Of a stretch of 64,000 nt of DNA, positions 44,819 through 53,450 are shown in pieces. Under the pieces are notes generated by a model. That model had not been told where the DNA came from and ran no database searches. It saw nothing but the letters and a program-made list of their open reading frames with translations. How positions within the stretch are numbered: position 1 is the stretch's first letter; every line of letters starts with the position of its first letter. Origin of the DNA: Aliivibrio sp. S4MY1 (GTDB lineage Bacteria > Pseudomonadota > Gammaproteobacteria > Enterobacterales > Vibrionaceae); contig NZ_JARACP010000002.1 in assembly GCF_028765545.1 (NCBI RefSeq), positions 248,001 through 312,000 on the forward strand, read 5' to 3'. A program made the position numbers and the translations under genes.

Positions 44819-46711
44819 CTACATAAATCGAAAATAAGGAGTTCCAATTGAGGTTTGATTGAATAAACCTTCCTCAAATTTATCTGCAGTGATTGGTTTT
44901 GAATATAGGTAACCTTGAATTGAGTCGACACCTTCAAGCGTCACAAATCGTTCTTGATTATGATTTTCAATACCTTCAACAACCACTTTTAGCTTCAGTT
45001 TTTTAGCAATATTAATCATCGCACACACAATATTTTGATCGTTAGCGCAATACTCAACATTTTCAATAAAACTCTTGTCAATCTTGAGTGTATCAAAAGG
45101 GTATTTTTTAAGGTATTGAAATGAGGCATAACCTGTCCCAAAATCATCAAGTGCGATAGATACACCCATATTATGAAGTTGAGTTAATGTCTCAATAGCC
45201 AAAGCTTCGTCGGCAATTAATCCGCTTTCCGTGACTTCTAATTCAAGGTTTTTAGGTGGTAATTTATAAAGGTTTAATAATTGTTTAACGTGTTGTACAA
45301 AATGGGGATCTTTTAGTTGAACGGCAGAAATGTTCACTGCGGTTACTAAATTTGGAGAATGCAAAACCCATTCTGAAGTTTGTTGAATCGCGTTTCTTAA
45401 TGCAAAGTTACCGAGCTCATAAATGAGGCCATTTCGTTCAGCAAGTTGAATTAATACTTCATTAGAAATGGCCCCTAATTGAGGATGATTCCAACGTAAT
45501 AAGGCCTCACTACCTACCCAACGTTTTGTATAGGGACACACTTTTGGCTGGTAGCTCAAAAAGAGATCATTATTACGTACTGCTTCTAGCAGATAGGTTT
45601 CAATTTTATGCTCAGATAAACTTGATTTAATAGGCAAAGAACGGTCTGAAATAGTAAATGTTTTACCTAAACTTTGGCATTCAATAACCGTATTGTAGGC
45701 ACATTTAAGCAAGTCGTTTCTAGACGTATTCTCTTTAGAGTGAACCGCACCGATATAACTTTGTAAATGTATTTTAGCCTCATTATTTGAAAAGCAAGCT
45801 TTACCAATTTCGGACAGATGTTGACAAAGTTTCGGTAACTTTTTCTTATCAGCATGGATAATTAACAGAATGTCTGAAGAGTCCAAACGGCCAGTGACTG
45901 AGGTGTCTGTTATCTTGGTTAATTTAGAACGATATTCTGTCAATAAGTGATCAAATGTAGAGTGCCCATGCTCTTGTTGTATCGTTCTGCTGTTCGCAAA
46001 GTGGATATGTAATAAAACAAATTTTTGATTATTGTTAATGAGTTTATCTATATGGCGGTATAAAGCGAAAGCATTAAGGAAACCAGTCCCAACATCATGA
46101 TTTTTATGGTATTTGACTTTTTGCTCAGCCGCTCGTCGGCAATCAATTTCATTCGCAAGTTGGCTATTTATTTCATTGATGCGTTTATTGTTCTCTGTAA
46201 TTTCTAGTTGCAGTTTCTTATGGTTATGCAGAAGTTCAGTATGTTGGAATAAAATATTGAGTTGAGCTTCAATGGATTTTTGATAGGTTTCTAATAAATT
46301 TTGATACTCAGGAGCAAATGTATTTTCTTTGCTATCAAGGATACAGATGGTGCCAAAAGGCGTATCGTCAGGCCAAAAAAGAGGCAAGCCACAATACGCA
46401 ATCATGTTTAATGCTAAGTCAGGGTTATTATCCCAATTAGGGTCGTTAAGTGCATTAGGAATGATCAGCTTTTGTCTGTGCTCCAAAACATGTTTGCAGT
46501 ATAAGTTTTGATGTAATGCTTCTTTATCACCGACTGAATATGGGTTTTCTAACGACGCATTGGCTGCGAATACTTCAATTTCCTGTTCATGAATACGCAT
46601 AACAAGAGCAACAGGTACCTGAGCAAGTTCAGCAAGAACATTTAGCATGGTTTGCCAATCTTGCTGAATTTTTTCAGGAATAATAATCGAAGACGTTAAA
46701 GGCTTCTGCAT
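44819..46711 (-). CDS. GAF-GGDEF(degenerate)-EAL protein
   Basis: A 630-residue cytoplasmic c-di-GMP protein without membrane segments. A GAF sensor (residues 15-155) and a short coil are followed by a GGDEF domain whose signature has become DSSDI (in VTGRLDSSDILLI), so cyclase activity is unlikely. The C-terminal EAL domain (about 380-620) looks active: SEALLRWNHP, NISAVQL, LEVTES, DDFGTGYASF, KIDKSF and VEGIEN are intact. It probably cleaves c-di-GMP, with GAF and the dead GGDEF as regulators. It is directly downstream of sypR on the same strand (144-nt gap) and may act on syp-dependent biofilm. Confidence 0.88.
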   Translation of the reverse strand: MQKPLTSSIIIPEKIQQDWQTMLNVLAELAQVPVALVMRIHEQEIEVFAANASLENPYSVGDKEALHQNLYCKHVLEHRQKLIIPNALNDPNWDNNPDLALNMIAYCGLPLFWPDDTPFGTICILDSKENTFAPEYQNLLETYQKSIEAQLNILFQHTELLHNHKKLQLEITENNKRINEINSQLANEIDCRRAAEQKVKYHKNHDVGTGFLNAFALYRHIDKLINNNQKFVLLHIHFANSRTIQQEHGHSTFDHLLTEYRSKLTKITDTSVTGRLDSSDILLIIHADKKKLPKLCQHLSEIGKACFSNNEAKIHLQSYIGAVHSKENTSRNDLLKCAYNTVIECQSLGKTFTISDRSLPIKSSLSEHKIETYLLEAVRNNDLFLSYQPKVCPYTKRWVGSEALLRWNHPQLGAISNEVLIQLAERNGLIYELGNFALRNAIQQTSEWVLHSPNLVTAVNISAVQLKDPHFVQHVKQLLNLYKLPPKNLELEVTESGLIADEALAIETLTQLHNMGVSIALDDFGTGYASFQYLKKYPFDTLKIDKSFIENVEYCANDQNIVCAMINIAKKLKLKVVVEGIENHNQERFVTLEGVDSIQGYLYSKPITADKFEEGLFNQTSIGTPYFRFM

Positions 46712-46855
46712 TGTCTAAGGTACCTAGCAACCAGTAAATAATATAGTGTTCATATTATCAGCTAACGATAGGCTCTGTAGGTCTCATTTTTAATACTGTG
46801 ATCTCTTACATTTATTGTCATTCTTAATTGATGTGATTATTCAGCCAACTTAACA

Positions 46856-47500
46856 TCATTGACCACGAGCAAAAAACATCACTTTTACAGTCATTAGTAG
46901 GATATACATGTCTGATTTTATCCAACTGGAAATTGAGCTAAGAGAAAGTGCATAGCTATGATCAAATCCCACTTTAGATCGTACATCTTCTATGCATGTA
47001 TCATAACCCTGGTTTACTTGGGCAAGCCCTGTAATTCCAGGTAAAACGCCATAGGTACGTTCACTAAAATAAGGGATTTCTTGCTCAAGTTTATTATAAA
47101 ATGTCGGTCTTTCTGGCCTTGGCCCAACAAGAGACATGTCACCATTTAATACATTAAAAAACTGTGGCAATTCATCTAACCGTGTTTTTCTTAAAAATTT
47201 ACCAACGAGAGTTACTCTTGCGTCCCCTTTAGTTGCTAATGTTGCTCCTGTTACTACTTCGGCATCCTGGATCATGCTTCTGAATTTAATCATTTCAAAC
47301 ACATCCACTTGGTCTGGCATTGCTTTGCCAACTCGTAATTGGCGGTAAAATACGGGGCCTTTTGAATTTAGTTTGATAGCCAAGGCAATAAAAGGAAATA
47401 AAGGAAGAGTAAGTAATAATCCAATCAGCGATAAACTCACATCAAAAATGCGTTTAGCGCGAATAATCGGTTGGTTAACTGTGTAATAAGAATCCATCAT
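46856..47500 (-). CDS. sypR: SypR, initiating sugar-phosphate transferase
   Basis: A 214-residue membrane-bound sugar transferase of the PglC/WcaJ-like class that places the first sugar-1-phosphate on undecaprenyl phosphate. One hydrophobic N-terminal segment (RIFDVSLSLIGLLLTLPLFP) precedes the catalytic part with FEMIKFRSM, TRLDELPQFFNVLNGDMSLVGPRPERP and GITGLAQVNQG. It starts with two ATGs after GGAG. It is the last gene of the locus, 15 nt after sypQ. Confidence 0.92.
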   Translation of the reverse strand: MMDSYYTVNQPIIRAKRIFDVSLSLIGLLLTLPLFPFIALAIKLNSKGPVFYRQLRVGKAMPDQVDVFEMIKFRSMIQDAEVVTGATLATKGDARVTLVGKFLRKTRLDELPQFFNVLNGDMSLVGPRPERPTFYNKLEQEIPYFSERTYGVLPGITGLAQVNQGYDTCIEDVRSKVGFDHSYALSLSSISSWIKSDMYILLMTVKVMFFARGQ

Positions 47501-47515
47501 GATCAGCTCCTTTTA

Positions 47516-48700
47516 TTATTTGCGTACACGAGTCCAAGAAGATTTTGGTTTATTGAACAGATAGTTAAGACCGCCAAGAAAATTAGCAGTATGGCCAATG
47601 ACAAAATAAGTTAAGGTTTGGCAATATTTATTGGAGAAAATACGAGGGAATATAAAGCCCATAAGAGCGATACCATACCCAAGAGTTTGCCCAATAAATG
47701 CGATAAAAAATAGTGGATTGGATAATAGCAAGACTGAACCAATATAGGCTGATACCATAAAGTAAGGCATGGTAAATCGAAGCCCTTTGCCTGAGAAAAA
47801 GGTAAAGGCAGTCCCCTTATATTTTGGGCTAAGTAAAGGAAATAAACGCAATAGTTGTTGAAAATTTCCTGCTGATATTCTTAGTCGTCGCGCAAAGTCT
47901 TCTTCTTGCATTACATGCTCAAGTTCTAATGCTCGAATACTCGGTTCGTAAATCGCACGGTAACCTTGTTCTACGATTTTCATTGGTAAAATAAAGTCAT
48001 CATTAATCGTATCGTCATCTAAAGTGACAAATAATTCAGATCTAAAGAGATAAAATGCGCCGTGTGATCCTAGACTTGAGCCTAGTGTCGCCTCTTGTTG
48101 TTTAATTCTGGTTTGGTATTCCCAATAATTCTTTTCGCCTTCAGAACTTGGAACCAGTAAATGATAGGTTGGGTTAACCACACCAACGCTTGGGTTTTCA
48201 AAGTGTGTTGCTGCAATTAATAGTGCGTCGTAAGAAAGCAGTGCAGAAACATCACTGAGCGCAATAATATCGCTACTGTATTGAGGAATTAATTGGTTAA
48301 GTAATGCCACTTTTCCTTGGTTATTTTCAAATGATAATATTTCGATATGCACATCCGAACAAATAGCCTCTTGTATCGTATTTTGAGCAATAGATACTGT
48401 ATTATCTGTACAACCATCACAAGCAATAATAATGGTGAGCTTGCTGGATGGGTAATCGATGCATGCGATGTTTCTAATTTTATCGGCTATCCATTCTTGC
48501 TCATTGTAGGCAGGAATAATCATCGTAATTGTTGGCAGTATGCGATCTTTATTCGATTGATGAAACCCTCTTGGCGTTATTTTTACACGGTTATGTGGGT
48601 GCTTTTTTGAAAACCAATATAAGAATACTGGATACAAAGCATGATGATATATAACAGCAATAATACTGATAGAGGTTACGATGATAAGAAAGTTATTCAT
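47516..48700 (-). CDS. sypQ: SypQ, family 2 membrane glycosyltransferase
   Basis: A 394-residue processive-type GT2. An N-terminal helix is followed by the GT-A domain with TMIIPAYNEQEWIADKI (about residues 57-73), acidic motifs in IIACDGCTDN, ALSDVSAL and DDDTINDDF, and EDFARRLRIS in the place of QxxRW. Two to three C-terminal helices follow. It should build or extend the polysaccharide at the inner membrane. Its start overlaps the sypP stop by 4 bp, so they are translationally coupled. Confidence 0.9.
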   Translation of the reverse strand: MNNFLIIVTSISIIAVIYHHALYPVFLYWFSKKHPHNRVKITPRGFHQSNKDRILPTITMIIPAYNEQEWIADKIRNIACIDYPSSKLTIIIACDGCTDNTVSIAQNTIQEAICSDVHIEILSFENNQGKVALLNQLIPQYSSDIIALSDVSALLSYDALLIAATHFENPSVGVVNPTYHLLVPSSEGEKNYWEYQTRIKQQEATLGSSLGSHGAFYLFRSELFVTLDDDTINDDFILPMKIVEQGYRAIYEPSIRALELEHVMQEEDFARRLRISAGNFQQLLRLFPLLSPKYKGTAFTFFSGKGLRFTMPYFMVSAYIGSVLLLSNPLFFIAFIGQTLGYGIALMGFIFPRIFSNKYCQTLTYFVIGHTANFLGGLNYLFNKPKSSWTRVRK

Positions 48701-49785
48701 ATAGTCGCTCCTGGAAAGTAAAGGGCTTCATACGCACTTGCCATAGATTTTGCATTGTTATGTTTGAGAATAAATTCTCGTGGGCTGCCCTGGAAAGCTC
48801 TTTTGGTTATATCATTGATAGCGCAAGTTAAAGTTATAGGTAAATTACTGTTTACTAATTGGCTGTGTTGGGGGCATAGAGTTTCAGATACTCCACCGAC
48901 ATTATTGGCCACGCAAGGAATGCCACAGGATTGCGCTTCTAAGGTTGATAGTGGAAAGCCTTCGTTATTTGAAGGTAGGCAAAATAGATCTAATGCTTGA
49001 TAGAAGGTTGGCATATGGTCTATATGACCAAGAAAATGAACTCTGTCTTCTAGTTTGTACTGTATGACTAAATTGTGTAAATATTCTTTTTCCCCTCCTG
49101 AGCCAGCAAGAAGTAAATGATATTTTTTATCAAGAAAAGCCATAGCCTCAATGAGGTTTGATTGCCCTTTAATTAATTCTAAACGAGCGGCATTACCCAC
49201 AACAATAGCGTTACTTGGTAGGTATACACCTAGTGCTTTCCGTGCTTCTATTTTATTTCCAATATTGAATTTATAAGGGTCAATTCCGTTTTTTATCGTA
49301 TAAATAGGGTAGCTTTGGAAGACAGTGTTTAAGGTTTTTTTTACAAAATCAGCATCAGCGACCAATGTCGGTTTAGACAAAAAGAGAATTAGCTTTTGTA
49401 TGTAACGATCTTTTTTTTCATTTAAATGCCAAGCATCATGTTCTGTATGAATATGTTGAACTTTAGTATTTAGTTTCGCTGCCAAGCCAGAATATAGCAT
49501 AGGGCCAATATGGTGAGAATGGACTACATCGACATTATATCGAGTAAAAATACGGACGAGTTGTTTTATTACTTTTACTGATATACCTGGAGCTTTATCT
49601 AAACAGATTATCTGCTCTTGATATTGAACCAATCTTGGCCAGCGTTTAATTGTGCTAAGGAGTTCACCTTCTAAGCTCACTACCATAATGCGGTAATTTG
49701 GATTAGTAAATGCCAACATATCTAACACCATAGTTTCTAGCCCTCCAGGGGAAAGATGCTGAACAACATGAACAATTGTTTTCAT
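48697..49785 (-). CDS. sypP: SypP, GT4 glycosyltransferase
   Basis: A 362-residue GT-B enzyme of family 4. The N-terminal loop is VVQHLSPGGLETMVLDMLA and the donor-site motif is LPSNNEGFPLSTLEAQSCGIP (about 275-295). It transfers a sugar to the growing repeat unit on the cytoplasmic face. AAGGAG precedes the ATG. It starts a separate sub-operon (sypP-Q-R) with its own sigma-54 promoter and SypG site in the 146-bp gap upstream. Confidence 0.92.
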   Translation of the reverse strand: MKTIVHVVQHLSPGGLETMVLDMLAFTNPNYRIMVVSLEGELLSTIKRWPRLVQYQEQIICLDKAPGISVKVIKQLVRIFTRYNVDVVHSHHIGPMLYSGLAAKLNTKVQHIHTEHDAWHLNEKKDRYIQKLILFLSKPTLVADADFVKKTLNTVFQSYPIYTIKNGIDPYKFNIGNKIEARKALGVYLPSNAIVVGNAARLELIKGQSNLIEAMAFLDKKYHLLLAGSGGEKEYLHNLVIQYKLEDRVHFLGHIDHMPTFYQALDLFCLPSNNEGFPLSTLEAQSCGIPCVANNVGGVSETLCPQHSQLVNSNLPITLTCAINDITKRAFQGSPREFILKHNNAKSMASAYEALYFPGATI

Positions 49786-49820
49786 AGTAAGCTCCTTATT
49801 CTTATTTGTTTTAATAGAAT

Positions 49821-49836
49821 TGCAGAGTTTGTGCCA
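49821..49836 (-). promoter_or_regulatory. sigma-54 promoter of sypP
   Basis: Minus strand TGGCAC-AAACT-CTGCA, with GG at -24 and GC at -12 in the exact 10-bp spacing. It lies about 35 bp before the sypP start and 48 bp downstream of a SypG enhancer match. Confidence 0.75.
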
Positions 49837-49884
49837 TAAGTTTTAGTGTTAATTTTCAATCTGTTATGTGTTTATTTTTATTGA

Positions 49885-49899
49885 TTTGCAAATTGAGAA
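49885..49899 (-). promoter_or_regulatory. SypG enhancer site before sypP
   Basis: Minus strand TTCTCAATTTGCAAA fits the described Syp enhancer pattern TTCTCA-N3-TGC followed by A/T at every position. Binding site for SypG. Confidence 0.75.
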
Positions 49900-49931
49900 T
49901 GAATATAGAAATCGTTTTGATGAAATTACAA

Positions 49932-51431
49932 TTAATTTGAAAATGGACGTGACGTATAGTTGCTATTGAGTGTCGGCTGTTTATCTTTGAATAGGTGAAA
50001 GCATTTAACTGGTTGAGGTGGAATACGACTTAAGACAGGTGCATCACTTAACTTCTGTATTTCATCTCTTCTTCGTATTGTGGTATCACATAGTTCAGCA
50101 ATAACGGCCATTCCTATGCCAAGGCCAATACCTCCAATTAACCCAGCAATAGCAAAGAGAATATTAGGTAAGTTTGACGGACTGTTTGGTTTATAGGGCC
50201 TATCTATTATTTTTACCCGCTTTTCTTGCTCAAAGACACCAAGAGACCGAGTGAGTTTTGCCATCTCAAATCGTTCTACTAAGTCGTTGTATAGTTCTCG
50301 CTTTAAAACAAGATCTCGTTGTAACTGATATAACTCTTTTTCATTCTCACCAAATTGCGAGGCTTGTTCTTCAATATCCTTGATCATGCTTTCAAGAACT
50401 CGTGTTTCTTCACTTAAGGCATCGACTTTACTAGTGGCTTTTTGTAGCTCCTCAAGTTGAGAGAGTAAAATGGGTGGCGCTTTGGCTAGATCTTCAACGC
50501 TGTTGCTGCTGGCGATATCCCACAGCTGTTCGCTACTTAAACCGGGTTGAGTTTGAGAGAGTAGACGAGCTCGTTCTTCTTCTAATCGATTTAGGTTTCT
50601 TAGTTTTCCTTGAACTTTACTGTGTTGAGGCGTGTATTTGGCTTGAAGTAGTGTTAACTCTCCACGAATTCGAATGATTTGTTCTTCTATTTTCCCAATA
50701 ACTGGATTGGTTTTTGATAATTGTAAGTCAATAGAGCCTAAACGTTTTTCTGCACCAGCAAGTTCTGCTTTGCGTTCATATAAACGCTGTTTTAGTTTAG
50801 TTAAGCGATCTAAACTGGTGATTTGCATTTCAGGAAGAATGGTATTTTCTCGGCTCTTAAATTCCGCTAATCTTCCTTCTGCAAGGTCTAATTCTGCTCG
50901 GCGTTGATTTATATTGTCTGATAGGAATTGACTTGAGTCTGCCATAGATGATCGCTCTGGCGCTAATAATTGCTCGGTAAAATGACGACTTACGGCTTCT
51001 AAGGTCTCTTTCATACCTTCAGGGTGGTTAGATTGATAATCAATGCGAATTAAATCCTTCCCCGCCATGTTGACCGATAAGCTATTAGATAGGCGAGCAA
51101 TGGCATTATCAATGGCTTGAGGTGACATTGATTCATGAACGTAGCCTCTTTCTTTAGCGACGAGTCCTAAAATATGTCGACTATGCAATAAGGTTTGTAG
51201 TGAGCTTAAACGTTCTTTTAACATGGTTGATACTGCTAAATCCTCAAGAAAAGGATTCATTTTTGCGGTTTCTTGAATAAGCATACTGGTGTGAGAGTCG
51301 TAGTATTTTGGCGCTAATTTACCAATGACGAATCCGATGAGTGGCATCAATAAAATAGGAATAGCGATCAGATAGCGACGACGCCATGCTGATTCAAACA
51401 TAATAAGAAAACGTTGGCTTAATGTGATCAT
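49932..51431 (-). CDS. sypO: SypO, chain-length determinant (Wzz-like)
   Basis: A 499-residue polysaccharide co-polymerase. There is a membrane helix near each end (YLIAIPILLMPLIGFVIG at about residues 22-39 and ILFAIAGLIGGIGLGIGMAVI at about 435-455), with a long periplasmic coiled-coil region between. It controls chain length and export of the Syp polysaccharide. I chose MITLSQRF (51431), as GGAGG lies 4 nt before it and it overlaps the sypN stop as ATGA. There is no C-terminal tyrosine kinase domain. Confidence 0.9.
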   Translation of the reverse strand: MITLSQRFLIMFESAWRRRYLIAIPILLMPLIGFVIGKLAPKYYDSHTSMLIQETAKMNPFLEDLAVSTMLKERLSSLQTLLHSRHILGLVAKERGYVHESMSPQAIDNAIARLSNSLSVNMAGKDLIRIDYQSNHPEGMKETLEAVSRHFTEQLLAPERSSMADSSQFLSDNINQRRAELDLAEGRLAEFKSRENTILPEMQITSLDRLTKLKQRLYERKAELAGAEKRLGSIDLQLSKTNPVIGKIEEQIIRIRGELTLLQAKYTPQHSKVQGKLRNLNRLEEERARLLSQTQPGLSSEQLWDIASSNSVEDLAKAPPILLSQLEELQKATSKVDALSEETRVLESMIKDIEEQASQFGENEKELYQLQRDLVLKRELYNDLVERFEMAKLTRSLGVFEQEKRVKIIDRPYKPNSPSNLPNILFAIAGLIGGIGLGIGMAVIAELCDTTIRRRDEIQKLSDAPVLSRIPPQPVKCFHLFKDKQPTLNSNYTSRPFSN

Positions 51432-52573
51432 AATGCCTCCAACCAAGTCTCAAGTTGCTTAGCTTTTGCTTGCCATGTATGTAACTTGATGAGCTGAGCT
51501 TGCTGTTGTATTTGTTTGCTACGTGCCTCTGTATTGTATTTTAACCATTCTTGCTGAATTGAATTTAATGCTAAGTTGAATTCAGCCACCGAATTTACAG
51601 TGTGAATCGCTGATTTATAAGGGCGTAACGCCGGAAAATCAGTACTGATAATGGGTGTTCCTGTTGCTAGATATTCTAATAATTTTAATGGATTACAGGC
51701 TCTTATTTGCTCGTTATCGACAAATGGCAATAGACTCACTTGCCAATGTTGGCTGTAACGTGGCAATTGGCTATGAGGTTTTGGTCCCATAAGATGTACA
51801 TTTTCACGTAGTGTTATTGGGTTATAAGCTAATTCATTTTGCCCTATAAAAACAAAGTGCCAATCTGGATTAATTTCAGTGACTTGGTTAATTAACTCAT
51901 AGTCGAGCCACTTTGATAAGCTGCCATAAAATCCAGCAATGGGTCTGCTATCTTTAGGTAAGTCTTTTGCTCGAAAAACGGGTTGGTTAAATAAAGTAAA
52001 ATCGACACCATGAGGTAAGAATTGTACTTTTTCTTCAGGAAATTTATGGCATAGCGTTGGGCTCGCCGCGAGAATTAGGTCTGATTTTTGTATGAGTTTT
52101 TGTTCATGTTGAAGAACAATGTCATGATCAACACCAGCCAATGCACCAAAATCATCTCCGCAGTAATAGACAATGCCTGATTCCCCTAAACTGCCACAAA
52201 CATCAGCAACAGTAGGAAGAGAAGTCCATAAGATTGGACGGTGAAGCTGGGCTTTTTTTATGATCGGTTTTAATTGTTTAACGATTAATTTTTTGGCTAC
52301 CCATCGAGCAAACTTTCCTTTTGGTGCTGGAATGGTTTTGATATTAATCGTTTGAAATGGCGCAGAATGAGTTTCTTCTTCAGTATTTGTGCTCGCTTGT
52401 GTCAGTTTAGTCCAGACACGTTTAATATCATGTAAAGACCAATTAGGTTGACGCAACCCAATGGAGTTTATCCAAATCACTTTACGAGTCAGTGACAGTT
52501 GTTTAATTAAATGTTGGGTACTAGAGGGTAATCCCCCCCAATCTTCGCCAAAAACAATAAGATCACGCTTCAT
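51428..52573 (-). CDS. sypN: SypN, glycosyltransferase
   Basis: A 381-residue GT-B glycosyltransferase, related to family 4 but without a clear EGxxxxxxE motif at the usual place. The donor half shows AGFYGSLSKWLDYELI (about 211-226) and LKLLEYLATGTPIISTDFPAL. It adds a sugar to the Syp repeat unit. It overlaps sypM by 11 bp and sypO by 4 bp, so all three are made together. Confidence 0.9.
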   Translation of the reverse strand: MKRDLIVFGEDWGGLPSSTQHLIKQLSLTRKVIWINSIGLRQPNWSLHDIKRVWTKLTQASTNTEEETHSAPFQTINIKTIPAPKGKFARWVAKKLIVKQLKPIIKKAQLHRPILWTSLPTVADVCGSLGESGIVYYCGDDFGALAGVDHDIVLQHEQKLIQKSDLILAASPTLCHKFPEEKVQFLPHGVDFTLFNQPVFRAKDLPKDSRPIAGFYGSLSKWLDYELINQVTEINPDWHFVFIGQNELAYNPITLRENVHLMGPKPHSQLPRYSQHWQVSLLPFVDNEQIRACNPLKLLEYLATGTPIISTDFPALRPYKSAIHTVNSVAEFNLALNSIQQEWLKYNTEARSKQIQQQAQLIKLHTWQAKAKQLETWLEAL

Positions 52574-53330
52574 AATTAACTTCCTCTTTGTTAGTACTTG
52601 AGGTTGTTATTGACGAGCTTATATCTAGAGGTTTAATGACTTTTGCCGGATTTCCTCCAGCTAACACAAAGGGGGGAAGACTTTTGGTTACCACGCTGCC
52701 AGAGGCAACAATGGTACCTTCACCCACCGTCACATTACCAATGATGCTAACTCGAGAACCAAGCCAGACGTCTTTTTCTAAAATAATGTCACCGACTTGG
52801 CTGTCTAAATCGGCTTTACCACGTGCTCGTTCTATAGGATCAATAGGGTGACCTGGGTATCCACATAGGAAACCTTGTCCTGCAATACGTACATTATCGC
52901 CAATCACCACTTTATTGCCAACCGCAATGGTGGTTTGCCAACAAATATCGACATTATTACCTACGGTGAGAGTGGGGTTAGCTGAGTTTGTACGACCACT
53001 AAAGGTAGTTTGCCCTGAGATGCGGCAATCATTACCAATGCTCATGGTGAGAGGACCACTAAAAAATGGTAGACCGCCGTATAGCAGAGTTCGTTTACCA
53101 TAGCTATTTAATCGCCCTTTAAATGCAGGAACATAAAATACCAGATGAGTAAAAGCTTGCCATTGAGTAATGATGGTTTTATGTAGCCCATAAAAGAGCT
53201 TATTAAGTATTTGAGGCGTTGGTAGCTCAAAGTGACGAATGGCTTTAGCAATGTGAAATAGCGTTGTTGCTAATGGACTCTCACCATTTTTTAGCCATTG
53301 CTTTAGGCGATAGACAGATAATGTACTCAT
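52563..53330 (-). CDS. sypM: SypM, hexapeptide-repeat acetyltransferase
   Basis: A 255-residue left-handed beta-helix acetyltransferase of the LacA/NodL type. The N-terminal 75 residues are helical. Hexapeptide repeats run from about residue 95 (VGNNVDICWQTTIAVGNKVVIGDNVRIAGQ) and end with VWLGSRVSIIGNVTVGEGTIVASGSVV. It probably O-acetylates sugars of the Syp repeat unit. AAAGGA precedes the ATG by 9 nt. It opens the sypM-N-O sub-operon with its own sigma-54-type promoter. Confidence 0.9.
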   Translation of the reverse strand: MSTLSVYRLKQWLKNGESPLATTLFHIAKAIRHFELPTPQILNKLFYGLHKTIITQWQAFTHLVFYVPAFKGRLNSYGKRTLLYGGLPFFSGPLTMSIGNDCRISGQTTFSGRTNSANPTLTVGNNVDICWQTTIAVGNKVVIGDNVRIAGQGFLCGYPGHPIDPIERARGKADLDSQVGDIILEKDVWLGSRVSIIGNVTVGEGTIVASGSVVTKSLPPFVLAGGNPAKVIKPLDISSSITTSSTNKEEVNYEA

Positions 53331-53369
53331 AATGGCATTCCTTTTTTTGATAACTCTTATTAAGAGTGT

Positions 53370-53385
53370 TTCATGGATTGTGCCA
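53370..53385 (-). promoter_or_regulatory. sigma-54-like promoter of sypM, weak -12
   Basis: Minus strand TGGCAC-AATCC-ATGAA. The -24 box is perfect but the -12 box has GA instead of GC. It lies 40 bp before the sypM start and about 50 bp from a perfect palindromic enhancer site. Confidence 0.5.
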
Positions 53386-53435
53386 ATTATTTTTTTATTG
53401 TTTTTCAGTGCCTTATCAGTTTGTTCTTTTGATTT

Positions 53436-53450
53436 TTCTCATTTTGAGAA
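53436..53450. promoter_or_regulatory. SypG enhancer site inside sypL 3' end
   Basis: TTCTCATTTTGAGAA, a perfect inverted repeat with TTCTCA arms. It overlaps the last codons and stop of sypL and serves the sypM promoter. Confidence 0.7.
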
